A stretch of DNA of 44,769 bases from Streptomyces violascens. GTDB lineage: Bacteria > Actinomycetota > Actinomycetes > Streptomycetales > Streptomycetaceae. Shown piece by piece: positions 33,177 to 40,847 of this stretch. The stretch spans positions 1 to 44,769 of the forward strand of contig NZ_BMUA01000042.1 of NCBI RefSeq assembly GCF_014649955.1. The letters are read 5' to 3'. The translations under genes were made by a program, and so were the position numbers. The stretch's first letter is position 1, and each line of letters begins with the position of its first letter. A model generated the notes under the pieces. The model saw nothing but the letters and a program-made list of their open reading frames with translations. It was not told where the DNA came from and searched no databases.

Positions 33177-35930
33177 ATGGCACGGTTCCACCCCCAACCG
33201 CCGTCGCGCGACGCACGGCCCTCCGGTCACGGTGCGTCTTCGCAGCCCGAGGACGGTGCAGAAAGTGTCACGGGATCGTCCGGCGACACGGGTGACCACC
33301 GGACGCGCGACGACGACCCGGCTGTGGCCTTCGGGAAGAAGCTGCAGGAGCTGGTGAGCTCCAAGGGGCTGACGCTCGGTCAGGCAGCGCAGCGAGGCAG
33401 ACAACGGGGGCTGCAGATCACCAAGCAGCAGCTGAGCCGGTGGCAGCGGGGTGAGAACATCCCCGAGTGGCCACCCGTACAGCAGCTTCTGTCCGTGGTC
33501 CTGCTGCCGAACGGGAAACTCGACAAGGATGCGGAGCGGCGGTGGTACGACCTGTGGCACGCGGCTCGCGAGTACCGCCAATCCAACAGGCGCAGACCGC
33601 AGACGCCCGGCACACGTGCCCGGACGTCGTCCGCGACGCGGGCCGGCACCCCGCCGGCGGCGTCGCACCGGCCTCGAACGGGAGCCTGGCCGCCGGCCTA
33701 CTGGGCGACCGTGCGGGACATCCGGCGTCGTACACCTCAGCTCAAGGGCCGTGACGAGGAGCTGTCCGTGCTCACGGACGGTACGGGCGGCTACACCTGG
33801 GTCGTCGGTGAGCCCTACGCCGGCAAGACGGCGTTGCTGGCGGCGGTGGCGACGGATCTGCGCGAGGCCGGGAACACCGACGTCGTGTGCTACTTCATGT
33901 CACACCGCGAGGCCAACGCGGACGGTGAACGACTGCTGTCTGCAGTGGTCCCGCAACTGGCCGCGCTCCTCGACGAACCGCCACCGGTGGCGGACTCGAT
34001 CAATCTGCAGGCCCTCTGGGAACGTGCCTGCGACCGCGCGGAGTCGACCGGGCGCACCCTGCTGCTGATCGTCGACGGGCTCGACGAGGAGCGGCCTTAT
34101 CCAGGGCGGCGCTTACCGGCGTACGGCCTGCTGCCGTCCCGGGTGAGCGGCCGTGTCGCCGTTCTGCTCAGTACCCGTCCCGGTTTCGACATGTCCGAAC
34201 TGCCCCTCGGTCATCCGATCCAGGACCACCGGCGCATCGGCTTGCCGACGCTCGAGGAACCACGTCGGGCCGCTGTGCTCGCGCGCCGCGAGATGGACAC
34301 ACTGCTCGACTCCGCGGACGACGAAGCGGTCGACATCCTCGCACTGCTCGCGGCGGCCGGCGGACCGATCGGGTCCGACGACCTCCTTCAGATCCAGCAG
34401 ACACCCGCTGAGCCGCACCGGCGCCGCCGGCTGCGCCGCATCCTGCGCGGCGACCTGGCGCACAGCCTGGAACGTGTCGGTCCTCCGGACGCAGTGCGTT
34501 ATCAGTTCCGGCACTTGTCGCTGCTCGAGCATGCGCAGAAGCACCCTGATCTTGGCGCACTGGAGGTGAGGCAGCGGATCCACGCGTGGGCTCGCGGCTG
34601 GAGCGAGACGCGGTGGGACCCCGCACGCACCCCGGCGTACCTACTGGATACCTATCCCGCCACGATGATGGAGGAGCCCGGACTGCTGTACGAGCTCACC
34701 CAGGACGTCAACTGGCTGGTCACCGCGCTTCCGGTGGCCGGCGTGGACACGGTGATCGCGTTCCTGCGGCGAGTGGACGGCGCTGGTCTCACCGATGCCG
34801 ACCGGTCCGCCCACGAGGCGCTGGTGGGCGCCCTGTCGGGCCAGGCTTCGCAGCTGAGGGGGGCAGGGCCACAACAACGTCTGTTCGTGGCCCGGCAGTT
34901 GATGTTCCGGGCGCTGGAGGACAGCGCGGGCCGCCTGGCCGGAAAGCTTCACACGTATCTGAGCGACGGGCCCGGACCTCACCTCTACCCGTTCCGCACG
35001 ACGCGGCACAGGGAACCCGCGCTCCTGGCCCGCAGTGGCCGGCTGGACAGGGTCAGGACCATGGCTGCGCTCCCCGACGGGAGGGTGGTGGCCGGTCTGG
35101 GGGAACGGCTCGTGGTGTGGAACCCGGCCGAACCGTCGGCTGCCACCGAGTTGTCCCGCCACACGACCCACGTAGCGGCAGTCGACGTGCTGCCCGATGG
35201 CCGGGTCGCCGCCATCGAATGGGACGGCCGCGGAATCTGGGTGCACGACCTGGCAGAACCCGGCGGCAAACCGGTTGAGCTCGGCCGGGCAGCCGGTACG
35301 CCGCTGCCTCACAAGCTGGGACCCGACGCCGCCACCGCTCTGGCCCGGCTGCGCGAGTTGCGCAACGCCATCACAGTGCACTGGATGGCAGCGCTGTCGG
35401 ACGGCTGCATCGTGACAGACGCGGGAGGCAGCGACGGCCGCTTGGTCCGATGGGATCCCCACCGGCCGGGTGCGGACCCGATCGAGGTCGGCCGGCATGA
35501 CGCTCCGGTACGAGCCCTGGCGGCGCTTCCGGACGGTCGCCTGGCCACCGTGACCGGTGAGAAGAAGCTCAGCCAGGTGGGTGAGAAGGACGAGAGCCGG
35601 GTGTGGGTGTGGGACTCCGGCATGCGACCTGGGCCACCGATGGAAATCGGGCGGCATTGGGCAGCGGTCACGGCAGTCGCCGCCCTCGCGGACGGCCGGG
35701 TCGTCACCGGGCACCGGACCGGGCACATCCTGTTGTGGGATTCGACGGCTCCCTCGTCCGGTCCCGTCGAGATCGGCACGCACCCCGACTCGGTCTCCGC
35801 GATCGCGGTCCTCGACGACGGCCGGCTGCTCACCGCAGGCGAGTGGGGCGGCTGGCTGCTGGCGTGGAACCCCGATGAACCCGTGTCGAGGCGGTCCTGG
35901 GCCGGCAGCCCGGCGGAGTGTCGGCCATGA
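33177..35930 (+). CDS. HTH-STAND NTPase with WD40-like repeats (main part of a split gene)
   Basis: 917 residues. After a disordered N-terminus, residues 50-110 form an XRE-like helix-turn-helix (AFGKKLQELVSSKGLTLGQA ... QQLSRWQRGENIP). The NTPase has Walker A GEPYAGKT at 211-218 and Walker B LLLIVDGLDEE with D300; a helical arm follows. From about residue 630 there are repeated blocks of the type ALPDGRVVAGLGERLVVWNP, making a beta-propeller of WD40 type. STAND proteins oligomerise when the sensor repeats detect a ligand, and several act in immunity; a role here is inference. ATG 33177 is chosen although GGAG is 14 bases away; an in-frame ATG at 33120 would overlap the divergent gene. The frame ends ECRP-stop inside a repeat that continues in the +1 frame. 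Confidence 0.85.
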   Translation: MARFHPQPPSRDARPSGHGASSQPEDGAESVTGSSGDTGDHRTRDDDPAVAFGKKLQELVSSKGLTLGQAAQRGRQRGLQITKQQLSRWQRGENIPEWPPVQQLLSVVLLPNGKLDKDAERRWYDLWHAAREYRQSNRRRPQTPGTRARTSSATRAGTPPAASHRPRTGAWPPAYWATVRDIRRRTPQLKGRDEELSVLTDGTGGYTWVVGEPYAGKTALLAAVATDLREAGNTDVVCYFMSHREANADGERLLSAVVPQLAALLDEPPPVADSINLQALWERACDRAESTGRTLLLIVDGLDEERPYPGRRLPAYGLLPSRVSGRVAVLLSTRPGFDMSELPLGHPIQDHRRIGLPTLEEPRRAAVLARREMDTLLDSADDEAVDILALLAAAGGPIGSDDLLQIQQTPAEPHRRRRLRRILRGDLAHSLERVGPPDAVRYQFRHLSLLEHAQKHPDLGALEVRQRIHAWARGWSETRWDPARTPAYLLDTYPATMMEEPGLLYELTQDVNWLVTALPVAGVDTVIAFLRRVDGAGLTDADRSAHEALVGALSGQASQLRGAGPQQRLFVARQLMFRALEDSAGRLAGKLHTYLSDGPGPHLYPFRTTRHREPALLARSGRLDRVRTMAALPDGRVVAGLGERLVVWNPAEPSAATELSRHTTHVAAVDVLPDGRVAAIEWDGRGIWVHDLAEPGGKPVELGRAAGTPLPHKLGPDAATALARLRELRNAITVHWMAALSDGCIVTDAGGSDGRLVRWDPHRPGADPIEVGRHDAPVRALAALPDGRLATVTGEKKLSQVGEKDESRVWVWDSGMRPGPPMEIGRHWAAVTAVAALADGRVVTGHRTGHILLWDSTAPSSGPVEIGTHPDSVSAIAVLDDGRLLTAGEWGGWLLAWNPDEPVSRRSWAGSPAECRP

Positions 35931-36889
35931 CCGTGCTGGGGCGCCAGGTCGTCAGCGGCAACCGCGAGCTCATGGTGTGGGACTCCGACGAGAGGTATCT
36001 GACGCACCGGCGGGTTCCAGTGATGACCGACCCGACGAGAAACCTGTTCATCAACCCGGACCACGGCTACCTGAGCCGCCGCGAGCCACCCCGAGACGAG
36101 CACGTGAGGGAGCTCGGGCACTACTCGTTCGGCAGCAACACCGTTGCTCAGTTGACACGGGGCTTCGTGGCCACGGGCGGCGTCGGAGGATGGGCTTGGT
36201 CCCCGACCGGCGACGAATCGGGCGAGGAGTTCGTGTTCTGCACCGGACCGATCAGTTTCGTCGGACTCGCGGCGGTCTTTCCGGACGGACGGTACGTTCG
36301 CTGCGACAAGGACGGACACCTCACACTCCTTGATCCGAACGATTCGGCACGCAAGCCGATCCCCATCGGGCGGCGAGGTACCGTTGCGACGGCCATGGCC
36401 GTGCTGCCGGACGGACGCGTGGTCACAGCTTCAGAGTCCAGGAGCAAATTCCGCAGCCGCATCCTGGTCTGGCACCCGGATGCCCCGGACCCCGTGGATC
36501 TTGGCGAGCAGCCGACAGCCACAGCGATCGCCGTACTCCCGGACGGCCGGGTGGCGACCGGCGCCCTCCTGGACGACCGGATCCGGCTGTGGGACCCGAA
36601 CGACGCCGACCGTGGTTCCCGGGAACTCGGACGGCATGACACCACCTACCACGTGTCAGCTCTGGCCGTCCTCGCGGACGGCGGTCTCGTGTCCGCAAGC
36701 CGGAACGTCGTTCAACTGTGGGATCCGTCCGCCGGTGAGGTGCGGGCGAGGATCAACTGTCCGGTGGAAAGCCTGGCAACGGCAGCCGTGGGCGAGGACG
36801 CGAGTGTCATCGCGATCGCCCATCCCGGCTCGGACTGGTCGTTGTGGTTCCACGGCAAGGGATACCTGCTGATCAAAGAAAGCAAGTGA
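35918..36889 (+). CDS. WD40-like repeat tail, probably continuation of the STAND gene
   Basis: 323 residues consisting only of repeats such as AMAVLPDGRVVTASESRSKF, AIAVLPDGRVATGALLDDRI and RLWDPNDADRG. It starts with GTG at 35918, overlapping the previous frame by 13 bases. Read upstream of the GTG, this frame gives VEAVLGRQPGGVSAMTVLGR, which completes the repeat interrupted in the STAND gene (compare VEIGTHPDSVSAIAVL there). A one-base shift near 35875-35890 would therefore join both into one protein of about 1,240 residues with a full propeller. A separate protein with overlapping start is the alternative. No terminator was identified with confidence. Confidence 0.7.
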   Translation: MSAMTVLGRQVVSGNRELMVWDSDERYLTHRRVPVMTDPTRNLFINPDHGYLSRREPPRDEHVRELGHYSFGSNTVAQLTRGFVATGGVGGWAWSPTGDESGEEFVFCTGPISFVGLAAVFPDGRYVRCDKDGHLTLLDPNDSARKPIPIGRRGTVATAMAVLPDGRVVTASESRSKFRSRILVWHPDAPDPVDLGEQPTATAIAVLPDGRVATGALLDDRIRLWDPNDADRGSRELGRHDTTYHVSALAVLADGGLVSASRNVVQLWDPSAGEVRARINCPVESLATAAVGEDASVIAIAHPGSDWSLWFHGKGYLLIKESK

Positions 36890-37370
36890 CCGAGCCGAGT
36901 GCTGTCCGCCCCGTTCCCGCACACCACAGACTGGCCGGGTCCGGGCACGGGAGGCGATGGGCACCGGTGAACTCCTGCGCCCCCTCGGCCAGAAATGGCT
37001 CCAGGACGTCCCCCTGGACGGCGGCAAACCACTGGCCCCCAGCACGGAACGGGCCCTGTGGCGCCAGTGCAGCAGACGTGGCCGAAAGAGGTACCCGCGG
37101 CGGCTGCTGGTCGGGCTGGCTCGGTGACCCGCCGCGCCTTCCGCATGCCCTCACCGCTGCCTCGACGCGCCTTCTCCCGGGCTCGCAGGACCCCGCCGCT
37201 CCCAGAGGGCTAAACAGCTGCAGGGCTGCCCCGCCCCTGAGACAGAAAAGGGGCTGCGGATCGCCTCGGCCGCCGGGCCCTGCCTGTGGCCCGTGGTTGC
37301 CACGCAGCCTCGGGCGCGGAGTCCGGTGTCCATGGTGACCTGCCCGGCCGGGCAGGCGATGATCGGGGGT
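36890..37370. other. Intergenic region with one weak small ORF
   Basis: A 56-codon frame at 36957-37127 (starting MGTGELLRPLGQKWLQDVPL) has good Streptomyces codon bias and GGGAGG just before its ATG, but no recognisable family; it may be the edge of a decayed gene. A C-rich/G-rich weak inverted repeat lies around 37228-37255. Otherwise nothing is supported. Confidence 0.35.
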
Positions 37371-37739
37371 ATGGCTGTCACGTCCTCCCGTTTCCCGGTG
37401 CCCAACGCGGGCGAGATCCTGCGCGCCCGCTACATGCGGCGGCTGCCCGCCCGGCTGGAGGATCTGCGCGGTCCCGCGCACGGCACGGTCGGCCTCCCGC
37501 TGCATGTGGTCTGGTCCGGCCAGCGCTCCTTCGACGTCGATGCGGTGCGCCCCCGGATGGGCCTGTACCGGACGGTCCTGGCCGAGGGCCAGCAGCAGGA
37601 CGTGGTGGACTTCCTGAATCGGGACTTGCCCATCGCCCAGTGGCCGGTGCTGCGGACCCTGATCAGCCGGCTGGTCCGAGACGTGTGGGAGGACGCCTTC
37701 CCCGAGCTGACGACCATCCGGGCCGCGACCGCTGCATGA
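37371..37739 (+). CDS. Conserved hypothetical protein usually upstream of AbiEii-like genes
   Basis: 122 residues from ATG 37371 (MAVTSSRFPVPNAGEILRAR). Memorable segments are YMRRLPARLEDLRGPAHGTV, LPLHVVWSGQRSFD and WPVLRTLISRLVRDVWEDAF. In other Streptomyces a similar protein precedes a nucleotidyltransferase of the AbiEii toxin type; this is recalled family context, not a search result. The stop overlaps the next start (ATGA). The start is uncertain: an ATG at 37359 and one at 37333 are also in frame, and only GGGGG adjoins 37371. Soluble, no membrane segment. Confidence 0.6.
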   Translation: MAVTSSRFPVPNAGEILRARYMRRLPARLEDLRGPAHGTVGLPLHVVWSGQRSFDVDAVRPRMGLYRTVLAEGQQQDVVDFLNRDLPIAQWPVLRTLISRLVRDVWEDAFPELTTIRAATAA

Positions 37740-37903
37740 ACCTGCACGTCCTGCTCCGCCGCCTCCTGGCCATCGGCACCCCTGTCCCCGGGGCGTCCGA
37801 CAGGGTTCTTGCCGGTGATCTCGGAGTGCTGGTCGGCGACGACCGGCTGCACGTCTGCGACTTCAGTACGGACCTGAGGTCCGCAGCATGGCGGCGCCTC
37901 TAA
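37736..37903 (+). pseudogene. Short 5' remnant, possibly AbiEii-like nucleotidyltransferase
   Basis: 55 residues starting MNLHVLLRRLLAIGTPVPGA, coupled to the previous gene by ATGA. The first 20 residues fit the opening helix of AbiEii/AbiGii-type nucleotidyltransferase toxins (LHxLxRRLLAxGxPYP, then VLTGGYAVQAH). Here the reading becomes VLAGDLGVLVGDDRLHVCDF and stops, without the GG-x-A and D-x-D catalytic motifs. It is likely a truncated or rearranged copy. The homology is a weak inference. Confidence 0.35.
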
Positions 37904-38020
37904 GTGCGATGATCACGGTTCTCCCCCGCTGGGGTGAACCGGCCTCCGCTCGGCTCGACTTCGGCCTGTGGTCCTCGCTACGAAGATCATTCCATGTGAG
38001 TGATCTCCGGAGGAGTGTTC

Positions 38021-38324
38021 ATGAACGCAGGCAGGATGATGGCCGTGGGGATCGCCGTGCTGGCCGTCCTCGCCGGCTGGCCGACGGCGGCGAGTGAGGA
38101 GCCCTGCCGGATCAACACCGACGCCGCGGTCATCCGCGAGCAGCCGTCGAAGACGGCGGCGAAGGCCGGGATCAGCTACCGCGACCAGACGTGGCCGTTT
38201 CCACGACTACACCCGTGATGTGGCCTGGGCTCACATCACCACGAAGAACTCCGGCGTGAACGGCCGGGTCAACCGCAATCTGATCTCCACTGCCAAGGAA
38301 CAACTCGCCCGAACCGCTCCCTGA
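38021..38324 (+). pseudogene. Frameshifted secreted SH3-like protein
   Basis: It opens MNAGRMMAVGIAVLAVLAGW, a signal peptide, then CRINTDAAVIREQPSKTAAK and AGISYRDQTW, and terminates early at 38216-38218. Near 38200 another frame continues HDYTRDVAWAHITTKNSGVN, then GRVNRNLISTAKEQL to TGA 38322-38324. Joined, this is a small bacterial SH3-type domain (AVIREQPS...VHDY...WAHI...GWVNRNLI) as found in exported proteins. GGAGGAG lies five bases before the ATG. A one-base indel explains the break. The stop overlaps the following lipoprotein gene (TGATG), so the original genes were coupled. Confidence 0.65.
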
Positions 38325-38806
38325 TGCGCTTCCCGCACGGGCTTCGCCGGCTACTCGCAGGGCTGGCTGTTCTGGTCTGCACGGGCTGCGTCACGGTCCC
38401 CTCCAGGACCGTGACGCCCGCGCGGGAGGTGGTGCCCGACGGGGGCCGCTTCGCCACCGTGGCACCGGGTCCGCTGTGGCCCGACCCCGTCCAGCCGCCC
38501 GCCCGCGAGACCCTGGCACCCGCCTACAGTCCAGCCCCGACCACCACCGCCACCGAAGCCGCCGAGCCGCTGGACCGGCCCGGCCGGGAGCACCCAGCGC
38601 GCGACGCCGACGCCGGGCATCACGGGCCTGCCCAGCATGGCACCGGTCACCCGCCGGCTGCCGTCCGCCGTCCCTCCCCCGTGCCCCGCCCGCCTCGTCA
38701 GCGCCCCCAGCCCGACTACGACCCCGGGACAGTCTGTTCCTGGGCACAGGGCGCGGGCATCGATCCGCCCGTCGTACGCGCCTGTCAGCAAGAGCTCGCC
38801 CGCTGA
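38324..38806 (+). CDS. Putative secreted lipoprotein, Pro-rich
   Basis: 160 residues. MRFPHGLRRLLAGLAVLVCT leads to a GC that could be the lipobox cysteine (residue 21), although the -3 position is Cys rather than Leu. The middle is a long Pro/Arg/His-rich, disordered region. A short conserved-looking C-terminus, TVCSWAQGAGIDPPVVRACQ, contains two cysteines that could pair. The ATG overlaps the stop of the SH3 gene. It is likely a cell-surface protein whose function is not recognised. Confidence 0.6.
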   Translation: MRFPHGLRRLLAGLAVLVCTGCVTVPSRTVTPAREVVPDGGRFATVAPGPLWPDPVQPPARETLAPAYSPAPTTTATEAAEPLDRPGREHPARDADAGHHGPAQHGTGHPPAAVRRPSPVPRPPRQRPQPDYDPGTVCSWAQGAGIDPPVVRACQQELAR

Positions 38807-38976
38807 GCCGATTCCCCCGGGGCCGTTGGTCTCCTCCCGCGGGTGTCAGGGCCGTTGTATCGACAGGTATGGGCGCCACACCCGCGGTGACTTTCCGGTC
38901 GCGCAGATGGTTGGACTCAGCATCGTCTGCCGTTCAGGAGGTCTTCCCTGTGCCGAGGTTTCTGAAGGTCCGCGCG

Positions 38977-39250
38977 TCAGCGGCCGGTGCGCCGGCTGTC
39001 TGGTCGTCTCCTCCTGGCACCGAGCCAGCTCCGGGCAGCGCACTGTGAGCACCAGCGACTGCGAAGCAGACGAAGAACCGTCTCCCATTTCGACCCGGCC
39101 TGCCCTTTGCAGTCCCACTGCTGAACGCGAGCACCGTCGTTCGTGCTGGAGTTGTCGACCTCCAGGCACTTGCCGCTCACTTCACTGACGATCTCGCCTG
39201 CCTGGTCAGCAGCATGGCTGACGGCAGGGACAGCTCGCCGAGTACCGGTG
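38977..39250 (-). pseudogene. Fragment of a secreted ricin-type lectin-domain protein
   Basis: The leftward translation gives a signal-like stretch (AVPAVSHAADQAGEIVSEV) followed by SGKCLEVDNSSTNDGARVQQ and WDCKGQAGSKWETV. The first subdomain of a ricin B beta-trefoil is recognisable: SGKCLEV, N-x-T/S-x-x-GA-x-VQQW-DC. After KWETV the reading degenerates to basic sequence and stops at 38977. No start codon with a good ribosome binding site was found. It is probably the 5' part of a decayed gene. Confidence 0.45.
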
Positions 39251-39294
39251 GGCCGGGACGCGGCGGGGCTGGCCCCGAGCGCGTACGTCGCCGT

Positions 39295-39732
39295 CTACGC
39301 GGCGGGGGTGAGTTCGGCGCGGCCGAACAGCAGGGCGTAGCCGGTGGGGAGCTGGTGGAGGATGCGGGTGATCAGGCCGGGGTCGGCGTAGGCGGCGACG
39401 GCGGAGAAGACGGATCCGGTGTCCCAGCGGGTGGTGGCCAGGGAGGCGCCGGTGCGGGCGGAGAGGTCCTTGACGAAGGCCCAGCCGGTCAGCGGCTGGG
39501 TGTCGGGGATCTGCGCGGTCAGCACGAGTGCTGCCTCCAGGGGCAGGCAGGCGGCCAGCTCGACGCGTTCGTCGCCGGTCAGCTGGCGCCCCAGTCCGGC
39601 AAGGACGAGTCGGACGGCTTCGTCGGCTCTCTCGCGGGTGGGGTAGGCGCCCTCGTAGCGGACCTTCTCCAGCATCTGCTCGTATGCCGTCGCGTACGGC
39701 TGCTGGGTCGGTCCGTGCCGGTCGGAGATCAC
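39295..39732 (-). CDS. DUF2267 protein
   Basis: 145 residues from GTG 39732 (VISDRHGP). The DUF2267 pattern is visible: YEQMLEKVRYEGAYPTRERA, DEAVRLVLAGLGRQLTGDER, AACLPLEAALVLT and a C-terminal repeat ending QLPTGYALLFGRAELTPAA. The family is of unknown function and helical, often near stress genes. The start is uncertain; an in-frame upstream extension to 39774 is less likely because a hairpin at 39759-39778 lies there. It follows a second DUF2267 gene on the same strand. Confidence 0.85.
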   Translation of the reverse strand: MISDRHGPTQQPYATAYEQMLEKVRYEGAYPTRERADEAVRLVLAGLGRQLTGDERVELAACLPLEAALVLTAQIPDTQPLTGWAFVKDLSARTGASLATTRWDTGSVFSAVAAYADPGLITRILHQLPTGYALLFGRAELTPAA

Positions 39733-39758
39733 GGGGGATGGTTGCCTTTCTTGCCGTG

Positions 39759-39778
39759 GCCGGTGTCCGGGCACCGGC
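39759..39778 (-). promoter_or_regulatory. Small hairpin between the two DUF2267 genes
   Basis: GCCGGTG-TCCGGG-CACCGGC, a perfect 7-bp stem just after the upstream gene's stop (39790) and about 27 bases before the next start. It is a possible weak terminator or intercistronic structure. Confidence 0.45.
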
Positions 39779-39789
39779 GTGCGGGATGG

Positions 39790-40185
39790 TCAGGTGGGCT
39801 GGGGGCGGCCGAAGAGCAGGTCGTAGCCGACGGGGAGCTGGAGCAGGATCTGGTGCAGCAGGTCTTCGCCGGCGGCGTCGGCGACGGTGGACAGCACAGC
39901 GCTGACGTCCCAGGCCGCGGTCTGCTCGGTGGCACCTTCGATCCACGCGGCGGTTGCGCGGACGAACCGCTCCGGGGGCAGCGGCTCGGCGCTCTGCAGC
40001 GGGTTGAGCAGGATCAGGGCGAACCCCTCTGGCAGGCGCGCCGCCAGCTGGGCGCGGACGTCACCAACCAGGTGCGCGCCGAGCAGGGCTAGCACCACGC
40101 GGGCCGCGCGTTCGGCTTCCTGCAGGGTGTCGTACTCGCCGCGTTCTTTCACGTGGGCGAGGAACGCTTCGCGTCGCAGAGTCAT
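39790..40185 (-). CDS. DUF2267 protein, second copy
   Basis: 131 residues from ATG 40185 (MTLRREAFLAHVKERGEYDT). Same architecture as its neighbour: EAERAARVVLALLGAHLVGD, AARLPEGFALILLNPLQSAE and a C-terminal LLQLPVGYDLLFGRPQPT that parallels QLPTGYALLFGRAELTPAA. A GTG at 40197 is in frame, but AAGAAAGGGG would then abut the start, so the ATG is preferred, with long spacing. The two genes are paralogues in tandem downstream of hsp18 but separated from it by a strong terminator. Confidence 0.85.
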   Translation of the reverse strand: MTLRREAFLAHVKERGEYDTLQEAERAARVVLALLGAHLVGDVRAQLAARLPEGFALILLNPLQSAEPLPPERFVRATAAWIEGATEQTAAWDVSAVLSTVADAAGEDLLHQILLQLPVGYDLLFGRPQPT

Positions 40186-40227
40186 TGAGGCCGCCACCCC
40201 TTTCTTGCTTTTCAGACTGCCGCAGGG

Positions 40228-40273
40228 GTGCGGAGGGCGGGCTGGGGGGAGATCAGGTGCCCGCCCTCCGCAC
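40228..40273 (-). terminator. Terminator of hsp18
   Basis: GTGCGGAGGGCGGGC (40228-40242) pairs perfectly with GCCCGCCCTCCGCAC (40259-40273): a 15-bp stem with a 16-base loop, 15 bases after the hsp18 stop. Confidence 0.85.
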
Positions 40274-40287
40274 TCGTCCGGCTGGCG

Positions 40288-40719
40288 TCAGCCGGAGATC
40301 TCCTTGCGGCCGGACCCGGCACCGATGGAGATCTTGCGGGGCTTGGCGCGCTCGGCGATCGGGATGCGCAGGGTGAGCACGCCCGCGTCGTAGTCGGCCT
40401 GGATGTGCTCGGTGTCGAGGGTGTCGGCGAGCACGATCTGGCGGGAGAAGACGCCCAGCGGCCGCTCCGACAGTTCCATCTGCACGTCGTCGGCCTTCGT
40501 CGCGGGGCGGCGCTCGGCCTTGACGGTCAGCATGTTGCGTTCGACGTCGATGTCGATCGCGTCCGCGTTGACGCCGGGGAGGTCGAAGGCCACCACGTAC
40601 TGGTCGCCCTCGCGGTAGGCGTCCATCGGCATCGGGGACGGCCTGGTCCAGGTGCCCGGTCCCATCAGCTGCTGGGCCAGCCGGTCCAGCTCACGGAAGG
40701 GGTCGGTGCGCATCAACAT
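40288..40719 (-). CDS. hsp18: Small heat-shock protein, Hsp20/alpha-crystallin (Hsp18)
   Basis: 143 residues. An ATP-independent chaperone that holds unfolding proteins. MLMRTDPFRELDRLAQQLMG is the N-terminal arm, followed by the alpha-crystallin domain: PMDAYREGDQYVVAFDLPGV, NMLTVKAERRP, GVFSRQIVLADTLDTEHIQA and the A-x-x-x-GVLTLRIP motif, with a C-terminal tail. GGAGG lies about eight bases before ATG 40719. The promoter region shared with the divergent regulator has two TGTCATC-type operators. This fits the hsp18/rheA arrangement described in Streptomyces albus, where RheA represses hsp18 until heat inactivates it. Confidence 0.93.
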   Translation of the reverse strand: MLMRTDPFRELDRLAQQLMGPGTWTRPSPMPMDAYREGDQYVVAFDLPGVNADAIDIDVERNMLTVKAERRPATKADDVQMELSERPLGVFSRQIVLADTLDTEHIQADYDAGVLTLRIPIAERAKPRKISIGAGSGRKEISG

Positions 40720-40785
40720 GGGGAAACACCTCCAGGAAGGTTCGGGCAGTTGCTGCCAATGCGCTTCACTGAAACCGTTGTAGCA

Positions 40786-40804
40786 TGTCATCCAATGGAT
40801 GACA
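40786..40804. promoter_or_regulatory. RheA-type operator 1
   Basis: TGTCATC-CAATG-GATGACA, a perfect 7-bp inverted repeat with a 5-base spacer. It is identical in form to the RheA operator TGTCATC-N5-GATGACA known from S. albus hsp18. It lies 67 bases upstream of the hsp18 start. Confidence 0.85.
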
Positions 40805-40811
40805 AACATGA

Positions 40812-40830
40812 TGTCATCGACATGATGACG
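40812..40830. promoter_or_regulatory. RheA-type operator 2
   Basis: TGTCATC-GACAT-GATGACG, the same motif with one mismatch in the last base. It is centred 26 bases from operator 1 and 18 bases before the GTG of the regulator gene. It probably serves autoregulation or cooperative binding. Confidence 0.75.
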
Positions 40831-40847
40831 ACACGAGGGAGGTGCCC

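Noticed and set aside
34641..35783. 380-codon minus-strand ORF opposite the STAND gene
   Set aside because: Antisense reading of WD40-like repeats; no start signals.
39214..40092. 292-codon plus-strand ORF over the DUF2267 genes
   Set aside because: Antisense; the minus strand shows two matching DUF2267 proteins.
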